Source: Bacteroidales bacterium
Lineage (GTDB): Bacteria; Bacteroidota; Bacteroidia; Bacteroidales; VadinHA17
Length of the DNA stretch: 34,661 nucleotides
Reading direction: 5' to 3'
NCBI GenBank assembly: GCA_021163295.1
Contig: JAGGXD010000227.1
Location: forward strand, 1-34,661
Shown: positions 26,766 through 34,486 of the stretch, in pieces
Layout: each line of letters starts with the position of its first letter
How positions within the stretch are numbered: position 1 is the stretch's first letter
Program-made: the position numbers and the translations under genes
Notes under the pieces: model-generated
Told to the model about the DNA's origin: nothing
The model's database searches: none
The model's input: only the letters and a program-made list of their open reading frames with translations

Positions 26766-29339
26766 ATGAAGAGGAATTTTAGTTTTTTAGTATTTTTTAT
26801 TATTCTTTCCACAACTATTAACGCACAGTTTATTGTAAGCGGAAAGTTAATTGACCATTCAAATAGCAAAGCCGTTTCTTATGCGCACATAACGCAGAAT
26901 TATACTGAAACCGGTACCGTATCTGATGAATCAGGTGTTTTTTCAATTGGGGTAAATAATATTAAAGGTTTTCTCAGGATTCAGGTAGTTGGATATAAAA
27001 TAAAAACTGTTCTATACAAAGTGAAGGATCAGAAAGTGGACCTTGGAAATATTTATCTTTCACAAGAATCATATACACTTGATGAGATCACTATTACAGC
27101 AGGGCTTGCTATGCAAAAAGAATCACCGGTAACCGTTTCAGCAATTGAATCAAGAAATTTTCGGAGCAGACTTGGTGATCAGCCTGTTTCATTAGCAATG
27201 CTGTCTGTTCCCGGGGTTTACAGCGTACGTAATGGGGGAGGAAGCGGTGATGCTGAGATGAGTATCAGGGGCTTTCAGCAGGAAAATGTAACTATTTTAC
27301 TGAATGGCATACCATATAATGGCGTGGAAAATGGACTGGTTTACTGGAGTAACTGGTTAGGATTGAATAACGCAATTGCAGAGATGCAGATTCAGAAAGG
27401 ACCAGGCATGGCAAATGCAGCTATTAATGCTGTTGGTGGAAGTGTGAATGTTATAAGTGAACCTGCAAATAAAGAAAAAGGCGGTTCAATAGGGTACCAG
27501 GTAACTGATTATGGAAACAGGAAATTGTTTCTCATATTGAACAGTGGTAAAATGGATAATAACTGGAGTGTTTCATTTATGGGATCATATATTAACGGCA
27601 CAGGATATATAGATGCAACTTATGTTAACGGATTGTCATATTTTCTGGCTTTGGACAAACAAATAAATACGAACAATAAGGTTACTGTTAGTCTTCTTGG
27701 CTCACCAAATCACCATGGGCAGAGAACCTTGAAATTATCAGATAAGGAGCATAAATATTTTGGGAATCTTTATAATAAAGACTGGGGGAGTTATAACGGA
27801 CAAGTAAGAAATGCTTCAGAGAATTTCTATCATAAACCTTTTCTCGGTATTAACCATTATCTTACAATCGACAAAAAAAGAAAAGTGGCAAATAGTATCT
27901 ATGTTTCATACGGAACCGGCGGTGGCAGATGGTCTGAAAGTTTTAATTATGCTCCGTCAATATTTGAATACAGGAATTCTTCAGAGCAAATTGACTGGCT
28001 ATCTATATATGAAAATAATCTGACGCATGAAAATCAATATACGCTGGCTAACGGAGATATTGTAACCGATTATTCTATGAATGTGTTGACTCACTTTCTT
28101 GCCAGCCACATACAAACAGGTGTGTTGTCAACATTTGAACAAAATCTCAACGATCGGTTGAAGCTTATCACCGGGGTCCACTACAGGTATTTTAACTCAT
28201 TCCTGCGTGAACGAATCACTGATCTGTTCGGAGGAGACTATTTTATTGACGATTATGGCTGGGCTGTGGATGGAGTAGCCGGTAGAGAACAAATGAAATC
28301 AACAGGTGACTTAATTAAAACAAATAACAATTCTGTTACACATTTTGTGAATGCTTATGCTCAATTGTTGTTCGATAGTGAAAAACTTAACGCGTATTTT
28401 TCCTTAAACGGAAATAATAATTGGTATCAGAGGATTGATCGCTATAATTATGTGAGTAATACTAAAAGCGAAGTATTGATTAAACCCGGATTTGATACCA
28501 GGGCAGGGATAAGTTATCAACCCGAAAAAGGACATGTAATTTATATGAATGGGGCATATCTTTCAAGAGCTCCCTATTATAAATTTGCTTTCGGAAATTA
28601 CACGAATGTTCCTGTTCAAAATCTAAAGAATGAATTAATAGAAACAATTGAAATTGGTTACCGTTTTGAAAATCCTTTTATTGAAGCAAAAATTAATTCA
28701 TATTATACTAACAGAGGTAATGTATCTTTACTTTCAAACGAATACGTTCAATTGGAAGATAATACCCAAACCCGGGCAATGGTAAACGGACTGAATGCTA
28801 TACATAAAGGTATTGAGAATGAAGTAAAAGCTAAGATTGGCAGGAATATAAGTCTGGGAGTTTTTTTTAGTTTAGGAGATTTTAAATGGCAAAATGATGT
28901 AAGCGCCCAATTGTTTAATAACAGCAATGTAATCGTTGATACTGTAAATGTTTTTGCGAAAGGTCTATATGTTGGCGGAACTGCCCAACAGCAATTTGGT
29001 CTGATAGCGGATTTAAGGATTGTAAGATTCTTTAATATCGGGGCTGAGTGGATGTACTATAATAAGTTGTATGCCAATTTTAATCCAGGTTCACGAACCG
29101 ATTCGTATGATCGTTCTCAGGCTTACCGGATACCACCTTATAATAATCTGAATCTGCACGTTAATATCAAATTCAAAATATTTGACAGACAGGCTTCTTT
29201 ACAGTTGAATGGATTCAACTTATTGAATGATATCCATATATTGAACGGTGAAGACGGGATTAACCATAATCTGAATTCATTTCGCGGATTCTGGTCATTC
29301 GGACGGACTTTTGATTTTACTGTAAGAGCGAATTTCTAA
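26766..29339 (+). CDS. TonB-dependent outer-membrane receptor, probable flavin transporter
   Basis: This 857-residue receptor has a signal peptide (MKRNFSFLVFFIILSTTINA) and a carboxypeptidase-regulatory-like domain (about residues 22-105). The plug (about 110-235) includes AMLSVPGVYSVRNGGGSGDA, MSIRGFQQENVTILLNGIPY and QIQKGPGMANAAINAVGGSV. A 22-strand-type barrel ends in a terminal Phe (FTVRANF). ATG at 26766 is the true start; an upstream in-frame GTG at 26637 lies inside the riboswitch and would precede the signal peptide. FMN control implies that the cargo is riboflavin, FMN or another flavin (strong inference from regulation, not from the protein). No SusD partner is present, as in vitamin or siderophore receptors. 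Confidence 0.9.
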   Translation: MKRNFSFLVFFIILSTTINAQFIVSGKLIDHSNSKAVSYAHITQNYTETGTVSDESGVFSIGVNNIKGFLRIQVVGYKIKTVLYKVKDQKVDLGNIYLSQESYTLDEITITAGLAMQKESPVTVSAIESRNFRSRLGDQPVSLAMLSVPGVYSVRNGGGSGDAEMSIRGFQQENVTILLNGIPYNGVENGLVYWSNWLGLNNAIAEMQIQKGPGMANAAINAVGGSVNVISEPANKEKGGSIGYQVTDYGNRKLFLILNSGKMDNNWSVSFMGSYINGTGYIDATYVNGLSYFLALDKQINTNNKVTVSLLGSPNHHGQRTLKLSDKEHKYFGNLYNKDWGSYNGQVRNASENFYHKPFLGINHYLTIDKKRKVANSIYVSYGTGGGRWSESFNYAPSIFEYRNSSEQIDWLSIYENNLTHENQYTLANGDIVTDYSMNVLTHFLASHIQTGVLSTFEQNLNDRLKLITGVHYRYFNSFLRERITDLFGGDYFIDDYGWAVDGVAGREQMKSTGDLIKTNNNSVTHFVNAYAQLLFDSEKLNAYFSLNGNNNWYQRIDRYNYVSNTKSEVLIKPGFDTRAGISYQPEKGHVIYMNGAYLSRAPYYKFAFGNYTNVPVQNLKNELIETIEIGYRFENPFIEAKINSYYTNRGNVSLLSNEYVQLEDNTQTRAMVNGLNAIHKGIENEVKAKIGRNISLGVFFSLGDFKWQNDVSAQLFNNSNVIVDTVNVFAKGLYVGGTAQQQFGLIADLRIVRFFNIGAEWMYYNKLYANFNPGSRTDSYDRSQAYRIPPYNNLNLHVNIKFKIFDRQASLQLNGFNLLNDIHILNGEDGINHNLNSFRGFWSFGRTFDFTVRANF

Positions 29340-29453
29340 CTTTTTAATTTCTTTTCAATACGTTTCAAATAAAATTCCGTAAATTTATTCTGGTAATATA
29401 ATTGCTGTTTTAAATTTTACTTTATTGGTTATTTTATTTGTATTGTATCAGGA

Positions 29454-31406
29454 ATGAAAAAAATTGTCTTATTAATCGCTTTACTTCTGAGTAATATTCT
29501 CCTTATTGCCCAGAGGTATGACATTTCCGGGTTTGAGGGAAAAAACCTCAGGACAGGCTATCCTTATAGTATAATTTCTCCCGAAGAGACAATTGAAGCA
29601 TTACAGGATTACGATGTAAAATATTATCATCTTGATCTTGAAGCAACTAATACTTCAACTTTTATTAAAGGCAATACTGAAATTGGTGTTGTTTCTGTTG
29701 TTACTTCATTAAACAGTTTTGTTGTTGAACTGATTGATGAACTTACAGTTGATTCGGTACTGACAGGGTCAACATTATTAAGCTTTATTCATTCAAGCGA
29801 TCTGATAACAGTGAATATGGGATCCACTGTTCCTGCCGGTGAATTTTTCAGGGTAAAAATATTTTATCACGGAACAGTACCTGAAGAGGGTTTCTTTTCA
29901 GGGATGACCTCGGACACTGATACAGACTGGGGGAATTCTGTTACATGGACTCTCTCTGAGCCATTCAATGCAAAAGACTGGTTTCCGTGCAAACAGGATC
30001 TAAAAGATAAAGCTGATTCGGTGATGATAGATATAACTGTACCGGACAACCTGATGGCTGGTTCAAATGGCAGACTAGTAAATACTGTATCTGTTGAAGG
30101 GGGAAAAACAAGGTATGAATGGAGAAGTTACTATCCTACCGACTATTACCTTATTTCAATATCAGTTGCTGATTATCAGGATTACAGCATTTATGCACAT
30201 CCGGCAGGTTTGGATGATTCTATTCTGATACAGAATTTTATTTATGATAATACAGCATACCTGGAGCAGAACAAGGAACTGATTAATGAAGCTGCCACTC
30301 TGATAGAGTTATTTTCTGATTTGTATTCCCTATATCCTTTTGCAAATGAAAAGTACGGGCACTGCGTTGCCCCAATGGGTGGAGGCATGGAGCACCAAAC
30401 CATGACTACCCTCGATAATTTTTCATTTTATCTTGTTGCTCATGAAATGGGTCACCAGTGGTTCGGTGATAATGTAACCTGTGCTACATGGCAGGATATC
30501 TGGATAAATGAAGGATTTGCATCATATACCGAGTACCTGGCATACCAGAATCTTGTATCGCAGGACTATGCTGATAATTGGATGGATAGTGCTCATGAAT
30601 GGGCAATGGGTATGCCCGATGGCAGTGTTTATATTCCGTTAAATGAAGCCACATCTATCAATAGAATATTTTCCAACGCTTTATCCTATAAAAAAGGAGC
30701 AGCTCTTATTCATATGATAAGGTTTGAACTGGATAATGACTCCCTCTTTTTTTCAATACTACAGGAATTCCAGAAACAATTTACAGACAGTGTAGCCACC
30801 GGTGACGATTTCCGGGGTGTGCTAGAAAATGTTTCCGGTTCTGATTTTTCATGGTTTTTTGATCAGTGGTACTATGGAAAAGGATTTCCCCTGTTTGATA
30901 TTGAGTGGAGCAGTGATGGGGATACTGTTTTTATCCGTTCAACAATTACCTCTTCGTCAACCGGTACACCATTTTTTAATGCTTCAGTAGAGTATAAATT
31001 AAATTGTGAAGGTGGTGATACTACAATCAGGGTTTTCCAGGACCAAAATATACAGACATTCAATATTTATGTTCCACATAATGTTACTTCTCTTGAAGTA
31101 GATCCTGATAACTGGATTCTTAATCAGGTATCGTCAATCAGCTATATACCAGATTATAAAGAATATGCTTTAAAGAATATCAAAGTATTCCCTAATCCGT
31201 TCTCTGCAAACCTTAATGTGATCTTTCTTGACAATAGCGGTCATAGAGAAATATCCCTACTGGATATCTCCGGTAAGGAATTAATAAAAACAGTAACAGA
31301 ACAGAGTGAATTAGTAATTGATGGAAGTCTTCTGCCACCAGGGCTGTATTTTCTTCGCATACGTGAAAATAACAACTCTTTTGTGAAAAAGATTATTAAG
31401 TTTTAG
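29454..31406 (+). CDS. Secreted M1 aminopeptidase with T9SS sorting domain
   Basis: This 650-residue zinc aminopeptidase is exported by a signal peptide (KKIVLLIALLLSNILLIAQ). The exopeptidase motif is APMGGGMEHQTMT (usual GAMEN reads GGMEH). Zinc ligands are in VAHEMGHQWFGDN (His330, Glu331, His334) and WINEGFAS (Glu353), the standard HExxH-x18-E spacing. The last ~75 residues (VFPNPFSANLNVIFLD ... GLYFLRIRENN) are a type A type IX secretion signal, so it is released or attached at the cell surface. It lies 114 bases after the receptor; the gap has no strong terminator, so partial FMN-riboswitch control is possible but unproven. Confidence 0.92.
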   Translation: MKKIVLLIALLLSNILLIAQRYDISGFEGKNLRTGYPYSIISPEETIEALQDYDVKYYHLDLEATNTSTFIKGNTEIGVVSVVTSLNSFVVELIDELTVDSVLTGSTLLSFIHSSDLITVNMGSTVPAGEFFRVKIFYHGTVPEEGFFSGMTSDTDTDWGNSVTWTLSEPFNAKDWFPCKQDLKDKADSVMIDITVPDNLMAGSNGRLVNTVSVEGGKTRYEWRSYYPTDYYLISISVADYQDYSIYAHPAGLDDSILIQNFIYDNTAYLEQNKELINEAATLIELFSDLYSLYPFANEKYGHCVAPMGGGMEHQTMTTLDNFSFYLVAHEMGHQWFGDNVTCATWQDIWINEGFASYTEYLAYQNLVSQDYADNWMDSAHEWAMGMPDGSVYIPLNEATSINRIFSNALSYKKGAALIHMIRFELDNDSLFFSILQEFQKQFTDSVATGDDFRGVLENVSGSDFSWFFDQWYYGKGFPLFDIEWSSDGDTVFIRSTITSSSTGTPFFNASVEYKLNCEGGDTTIRVFQDQNIQTFNIYVPHNVTSLEVDPDNWILNQVSSISYIPDYKEYALKNIKVFPNPFSANLNVIFLDNSGHREISLLDISGKELIKTVTEQSELVIDGSLLPPGLYFLRIRENNNSFVKKIIKF

Positions 31407-31518
31407 GGAGTTAAGAGTGTTATGCATTCATTCTGTATGGACAGACTCTATTTAAGAGTTATGATGCAGTGTTGCAGTACAACAAGACCCTGTAAGGTTT
31501 AAAAACCCCAGATAAAAC

Positions 31519-31544
31519 CTGCCAGAGTCTACCAGACCTGGCAG
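31519..31544. repeat. Hairpin repeat CTGCCAG/CTGGCAG
   Basis: CTGCCAG at 31519-31525 and CTGGCAG at 31538-31544 form a 7-bp stem with a 12-base loop containing an internal CCAGA repeat. AAAACC/GGTTT-flanked elements of this kind are common after Bacteroidota genes. It may serve as the 3' end of the aminopeptidase message. Confidence 0.45.
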
Positions 31545-31549
31545 AGTTT

Positions 31550-31657
31550 GGATGTTAAAGATTATGCCACCCTGAATCTCAATTACTCAAAAAAAGGAAA
31601 AGAAGTTACCGGATATATTAAGCAGAAAAAATCTAATGAACATAAGAAACACGTTGG
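31550..31657 (+). repeat. Direct repeat copy A bordering the accessory block
   Basis: It pairs with 34380-34486. Bases 31606-31657 are identical (52 bp) to 34435-34486. The preceding ~55 bases are alignable, with scattered substitutions and single-base indels. It ends in ACGTTGG, a GTTRRRY-like core. Confidence 0.8.
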
Positions 31658-31735
31658 GTACAACTTGTTTAACCGCAACTATATAGAGTAAAATTGAATC
31701 TTAATAATAAAAGATATGAATATTATTAAGAACAA

Positions 31736-31868
31736 GCAGTGCCCAACACTTAAGTATCGTTTTCGGCGGTACAGTGATTTGCAAAAGTTTTGTACTTTTA
31801 TGTAACGTAATTTGTAACTTGATACGAAAGAGCTTTGAAATCGCCAACTAACCATATACTCAAACGTT
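31736..31868 (+). other. attC-like site A, interrupted by the intron relic (speculative)
   Basis: GCAGTGCCCAAC (31736-31747) contains a perfect RYYYAAC. If the intron at 31869-32304 is removed, the right side reads CGTT+AGTGCTGC, which can pair with the left arm (GCAG/CTGC, AAC/GTT). Inner pairs are also visible: GTATC/GATAC, GGCG/CGCC and AAAAGT/ACTTTT. The restored size, about 141 bases, is close to site B (135). Confidence 0.35.
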
Positions 31869-32304
31869 ATTGCGACACGAAGTTGTGTAAATGATTGTTT
31901 TACTGAGAGATAAGTTCTTTGATAAAACCTGTTGTTCTCCCAACAGTACCCTACCGGGACAACTGATGTATGGTGCAGCCATTATTGGTTGACCCGACCG
32001 TAGGGAGAGCACGAACACCTTTTAAAATAAATTAATAAGTTCGTAACCTCCCGGGTAAATAGTACCAAACGTTTGGATTTTGTATCCTCATAACGGGGCA
32101 AGAAGCCGTGAGGCGGACAGTCTTCGGGGTCTCATTACCGATTTAGGGCTTGGGTTGGTGGGTATGGCTAAAATATTTGAACATTCCTTAACTACCGTGA
32201 GAAGTAAGGAGCGAACTAAGCGAAGCGATCTCATGATCGAAGGGAATAAACTATCACGTACGGTTCTTAGGGGGGAAGGGGGTGAAATTCCCCTGACCTA
32301 CCCA
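31869..32304 (+). mobile_element. Group II intron relic, ORF-less and shortened
   Basis: The 5' end resembles TTGCGACACGAAG (canonical GUGCG start). Domain I-type sequence follows (GTACCCTACCGGG, GACCCGACCGTAGGGAGAGC). The 3' part has the right strand of domain V (TATCACGTACGGTTC) and a clear domain VI (AGGGGGGAAGGGGGTGAAAT ... CCCCTGACCTACCC, with a bulged A in CTGACC). The left strand of domain V, expected as GAGCCGT..., is degraded (GATCTCATGATCG), losing the AGC catalytic triad. No reverse transcriptase ORF is present, and about 436 bases is too short for a complete ribozyme. A 101-codon frame across it is not a gene. Ends are approximate by a base or two. Confidence 0.7.
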
Positions 32305-32371
32305 GTGCTGCAATTTATGCAAATGAAAAGGTGTCAGATAAAGATAAAATTGTTTTTAAAGAAATATATTA

Positions 32372-33103
32372 ATGAACTATATTAATCAATATGAATTAAT
32401 AAAAGCCACATTAAATAGTGATGGAGAGTATCTTGACCATAAGAAATTACTATCGACTGTTAATAGGAACAAAATCATTAAGAAAATTGAGAAAATCTAT
32501 CCTGAAATAATAAAATATGGAAAGTTCTACATAACTGAATTACCTGTTGAGGAAGAAAAATGGTCACTAATCAAAAAAAGTGAAAAGAAGAGAATATTAA
32601 GACTCAATGAAAAAATAAAGAAATCATTGAATCTCAATAAGGTTATTAAAGAATTGATTGAGTATAAAATTAAATATCCCAATGTTCCGACAATTTATAA
32701 TTATTTGGGAATTGCATATGAGAGAGCCTGTCAGACAAGTAATTACTATGATACCTTAATTGAAACAAAAGAAAAATTCCCAGATTATATATTTGGAAAA
32801 ATTTCATTATCAGAGTATTATCTCAACCATAATAAATATAAAAAAATATCTGATGTACTTGATAATAAATTTGAGATAACTCAGCATTTTCCCGCAGAGA
32901 CAGATGTTTATCATATTTCAGCTGTCAGAGGATTTTATTATGTAACTGGCAGATATTTTTTGAATATTGGGAAAATAGAAATGGCTTACAAATCATATTT
33001 TTTATTAGGCGACATGAATATTGATCATAAAACAACGGAAATTCTTGGACAAGAAATAATAGCTTATGAATTGTATGGCCTGAAAAGAACTATATATAAA
33101 TAA
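32372..33103 (+). CDS. Unknown protein with TPR-like helices (possible cassette gene)
   Basis: This 243-residue cytoplasmic protein is rich in Lys, Ile and Tyr. The middle (KVIKELIEYKIKYPNVPTIY, NYLGIAYERACQTSNYYDTL, FPDYIFGKISLSEYYLNHNK) has the spacing of degenerate TPR helices. It has no signal peptide, catalytic motif or recognisable family. Base composition is more AT-rich than the core genes. It starts 67 bases after the intron relic and ends 31 bases before attC-like site B, which would fit a promoterless gene cassette. It appears intact, in contrast to both genes downstream. Confidence 0.65.
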   Translation: MNYINQYELIKATLNSDGEYLDHKKLLSTVNRNKIIKKIEKIYPEIIKYGKFYITELPVEEEKWSLIKKSEKKRILRLNEKIKKSLNLNKVIKELIEYKIKYPNVPTIYNYLGIAYERACQTSNYYDTLIETKEKFPDYIFGKISLSEYYLNHNKYKKISDVLDNKFEITQHFPAETDVYHISAVRGFYYVTGRYFLNIGKIEMAYKSYFLLGDMNIDHKTTEILGQEIIAYELYGLKRTIYK

Positions 33104-33134
33104 AAGAAATGAAAAAAAATTGAACTGAATAAAA

Positions 33135-33269
33135 GCAGCTAACAAAAAATATAGTGCATTTGGCAGATAGTGCTAAAAATGAAGATGATAACGATTAATA
33201 AATATTGTAGTAAGTTGAAAATATGGAGCGTTGAAAAGCCAAACGCCTCATATTTCAATCGTTAGCTGC
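33135..33269 (+). other. attC-like inverted-repeat site B (speculative)
   Basis: GCAGCTAAC (33135-33143) and GTTAGCTGC (33261-33269) are perfect 9-bp inverted arms around 117 bases. Inside is an imperfect hairpin, TGAAAATATGGAGCGTT paired with AAACGCCTCATATTTCA. Size (135 bases) and the end placement of AAC/GTT resemble integron attC sites. The cores deviate from RYYYAAC/GTTRRRY at one symmetric position (AGCTAAC/GTTAGCT). The next gene starts 26 bases after the right arm. Confidence 0.4.
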
Positions 33270-33294
33270 AAGCTGTAAAAAAGACAAACGCAAT

Positions 33295-33616
33295 ATGAAA
33301 ATAGAATTGGACTTAAATATCATCAAAAGGAATGCAAAGATCCGAGAGGATCAGAATTACAGATTCAGAAGTTTTCTGAAAGGACAAGATTCTGATAGAA
33401 TAGATAAAATTGTACATGATTTATATCGCAAGGTTCTTGAATATATTGACTGTACAGAATGTGCTAATTGTTGTATTGAAGGAATGTAATTCATATCCGT
33501 ATTTACACAAAGATAATTTTACGTCCAGACTTCATGGAGTCATAAGTAATTATGAGGTATGTCCGATAGTATATAATGTTTACGAATTACTTAAACGAAG
33601 ATTGAATTTTAGATAA
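33295..33616 (+). pseudogene. YkgJ-family cysteine-cluster protein, internally deleted
   Basis: The N-terminal frame (33295-33489) gives MKIELDLNIIKRNAK ... IDCTECANCC, the start of a YkgJ-type metal-binding protein. It stops at once after IEGM. Shifted by one base, the C-terminus continues (ECNSYPYLHKDNFTSRLHGV ... VCPIVYNVYELLKRRLNFR) to 33616. In the family, a stretch of roughly 40-60 residues with more cysteines lies between these two parts; here they are fused near 33478-33488, out of frame. A functional product is unlikely. The start is 26 bases after attC-like site B. Confidence 0.72.
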
Positions 33617-33747
33617 AGATAAAATGACATTACTGTCCGGATAACAAATATATAAAAGTCGGGAAGACTGAATATATAAGCGATAGAAGTTCATTGAAAT
33701 ATTTTTCGATTTGAAATCAAAATCCTCATATAAAATGCTCTTTCTTC

Positions 33748-33797
33748 GTCCGCCAGCTGGCGGACTGAAAGATAATAAGCAGGCATTTCAATGCCTG
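33748..33797. repeat. Two adjacent palindromes
   Basis: GTCCGCCAGCTGGCGGAC (33748-33765) is a perfect 18-bp palindrome. CAGGCATT-TC-AATGCCTG (33780-33797) is a hairpin with 8-bp arms. Together they look like a small interspersed repeat element between the two pseudogenes. The remainder of 33617-33881 shows no gene. Confidence 0.6.
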
Positions 33798-33881
33798 ATA
33801 CATAAAATTTGTCATCCTAGCTCTCTGGGCTGTCATTGTGAAAAAGAATACTTATTTTTGAGTTTGAACAAATTAGATAGT

Positions 33882-34264
33882 ATGACAAAAGAAAATGCAA
33901 TAAAATTATTTCAAGACCACCGAGTTCGGGTTCAATGGAGCGATGAACAAGAGAAATGGTTTTTCTCAATTGTTGATATTGTTAAAATTTTAACCGATAG
34001 TCCAAACCCAAGAAAATATTGGAGTGTATTAAAAACCAGGCTTAAAAAGGAAGGAAGTGAGTTGACTACAAATTGTAGTCAACTGAAATTTCAAAGAAAA
34101 AGAAGCCTAAAACATTCTCTCAAAATAGAATAATCGCAAATGAAGGAGGGCGTATTGCCGGAAATACAAGAAAGGAAATTGAAGATAAAACAGGAGATAG
34201 TATTGTGACATCAAAGAATGCAAAAAGATTAAAACCATCAGATGACATAAACGAAATAGAATAA
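33882..34264 (+). pseudogene. BRO-N domain protein (phage antirepressor-like), internally deleted
   Basis: The start is ATG at 33882 (an in-frame ATG at 33711 adds only non-conserved sequence over the palindromes). MTKENAIKLFQDHRVRVQWS, EQEKWFFSIVDIVKILTDS and ELTTNCSQLK are the BRO-N head. The frame then runs into nonsense and stops at 34133. The family's C-terminal end (ANEGGRIAGNTRKEIEDKTG ... VTSKNA) resumes in another frame at about 34130 and ends at 34264. The central ~150-190 residues usual in this family are gone. BRO-N proteins are associated with phages and mobile islands. Confidence 0.75.
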
Positions 34265-34379
34265 TAAACAACGAAATATCAACAAAACCTATACATAATG
34301 CGGGTTTCATCGTATATTGAAAAGAAGCGAATATTTGACACGACCACCAGCGAGTAATAACTAAACCCTGTTAGGTTTT

Positions 34380-34486
34380 GGATGTCAAAAAATTATACCA
34401 CCAGAATCCCGATTGCTTAAAAAAAGAAAAAAAATTACCGGATATATTAAGCAGAAAAAATCTAATGAACATAAGAAACACGTTGG
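34380..34486 (+). repeat. Direct repeat copy B bordering the accessory block
   Basis: This is the partner of 31550-31657, with 34435-34486 identical to 31606-31657. It is preceded by AAACCCTGTTAGGTTTT, similar to AGACCCTGTAAGGTTTA upstream of copy A, so the homologous context is wider than the repeat itself. It ends in GTTGGAT (GTTRRRY). Confidence 0.8.

Larger units (their letters stand above)
31503..31691 (+). pseudogene. Open tail without start (relic), overlapping direct repeat copy A
   Basis: The frame is open from the TAA at 31500-31502 to TAA at 31689-31691, with no ATG. It encodes 62 codons, ending in KSNEHKKHVGYNLFNRNYIE. The second repeat copy (34380-34486) encodes the same YIKQKKSNEHKKHVG string but is frameshifted upstream. 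It may be the 3' end of a lost gene; I do not recognise it. Chance openness cannot be excluded. Confidence 0.3.

Noticed and set aside
32080-32385. 101-codon plus-strand frame
   Set aside because: It lies almost wholly across the intron relic's structural sequence; the peptide is translated ribozyme sequence (domain VI) with no protein features.
31736-33269. CRISPR array or tRNA in the accessory block
   Set aside because: The repeats are two to three dissimilar, unevenly spaced inverted sites without regular spacers, and no tRNA-like cloverleaf was seen.
33711-33881. N-terminal extension of the BRO-N gene from ATG 33711
   Set aside because: The extension translates the palindromic repeats and is not conserved in character; MTKENAIKLF at 33882 is the family start.
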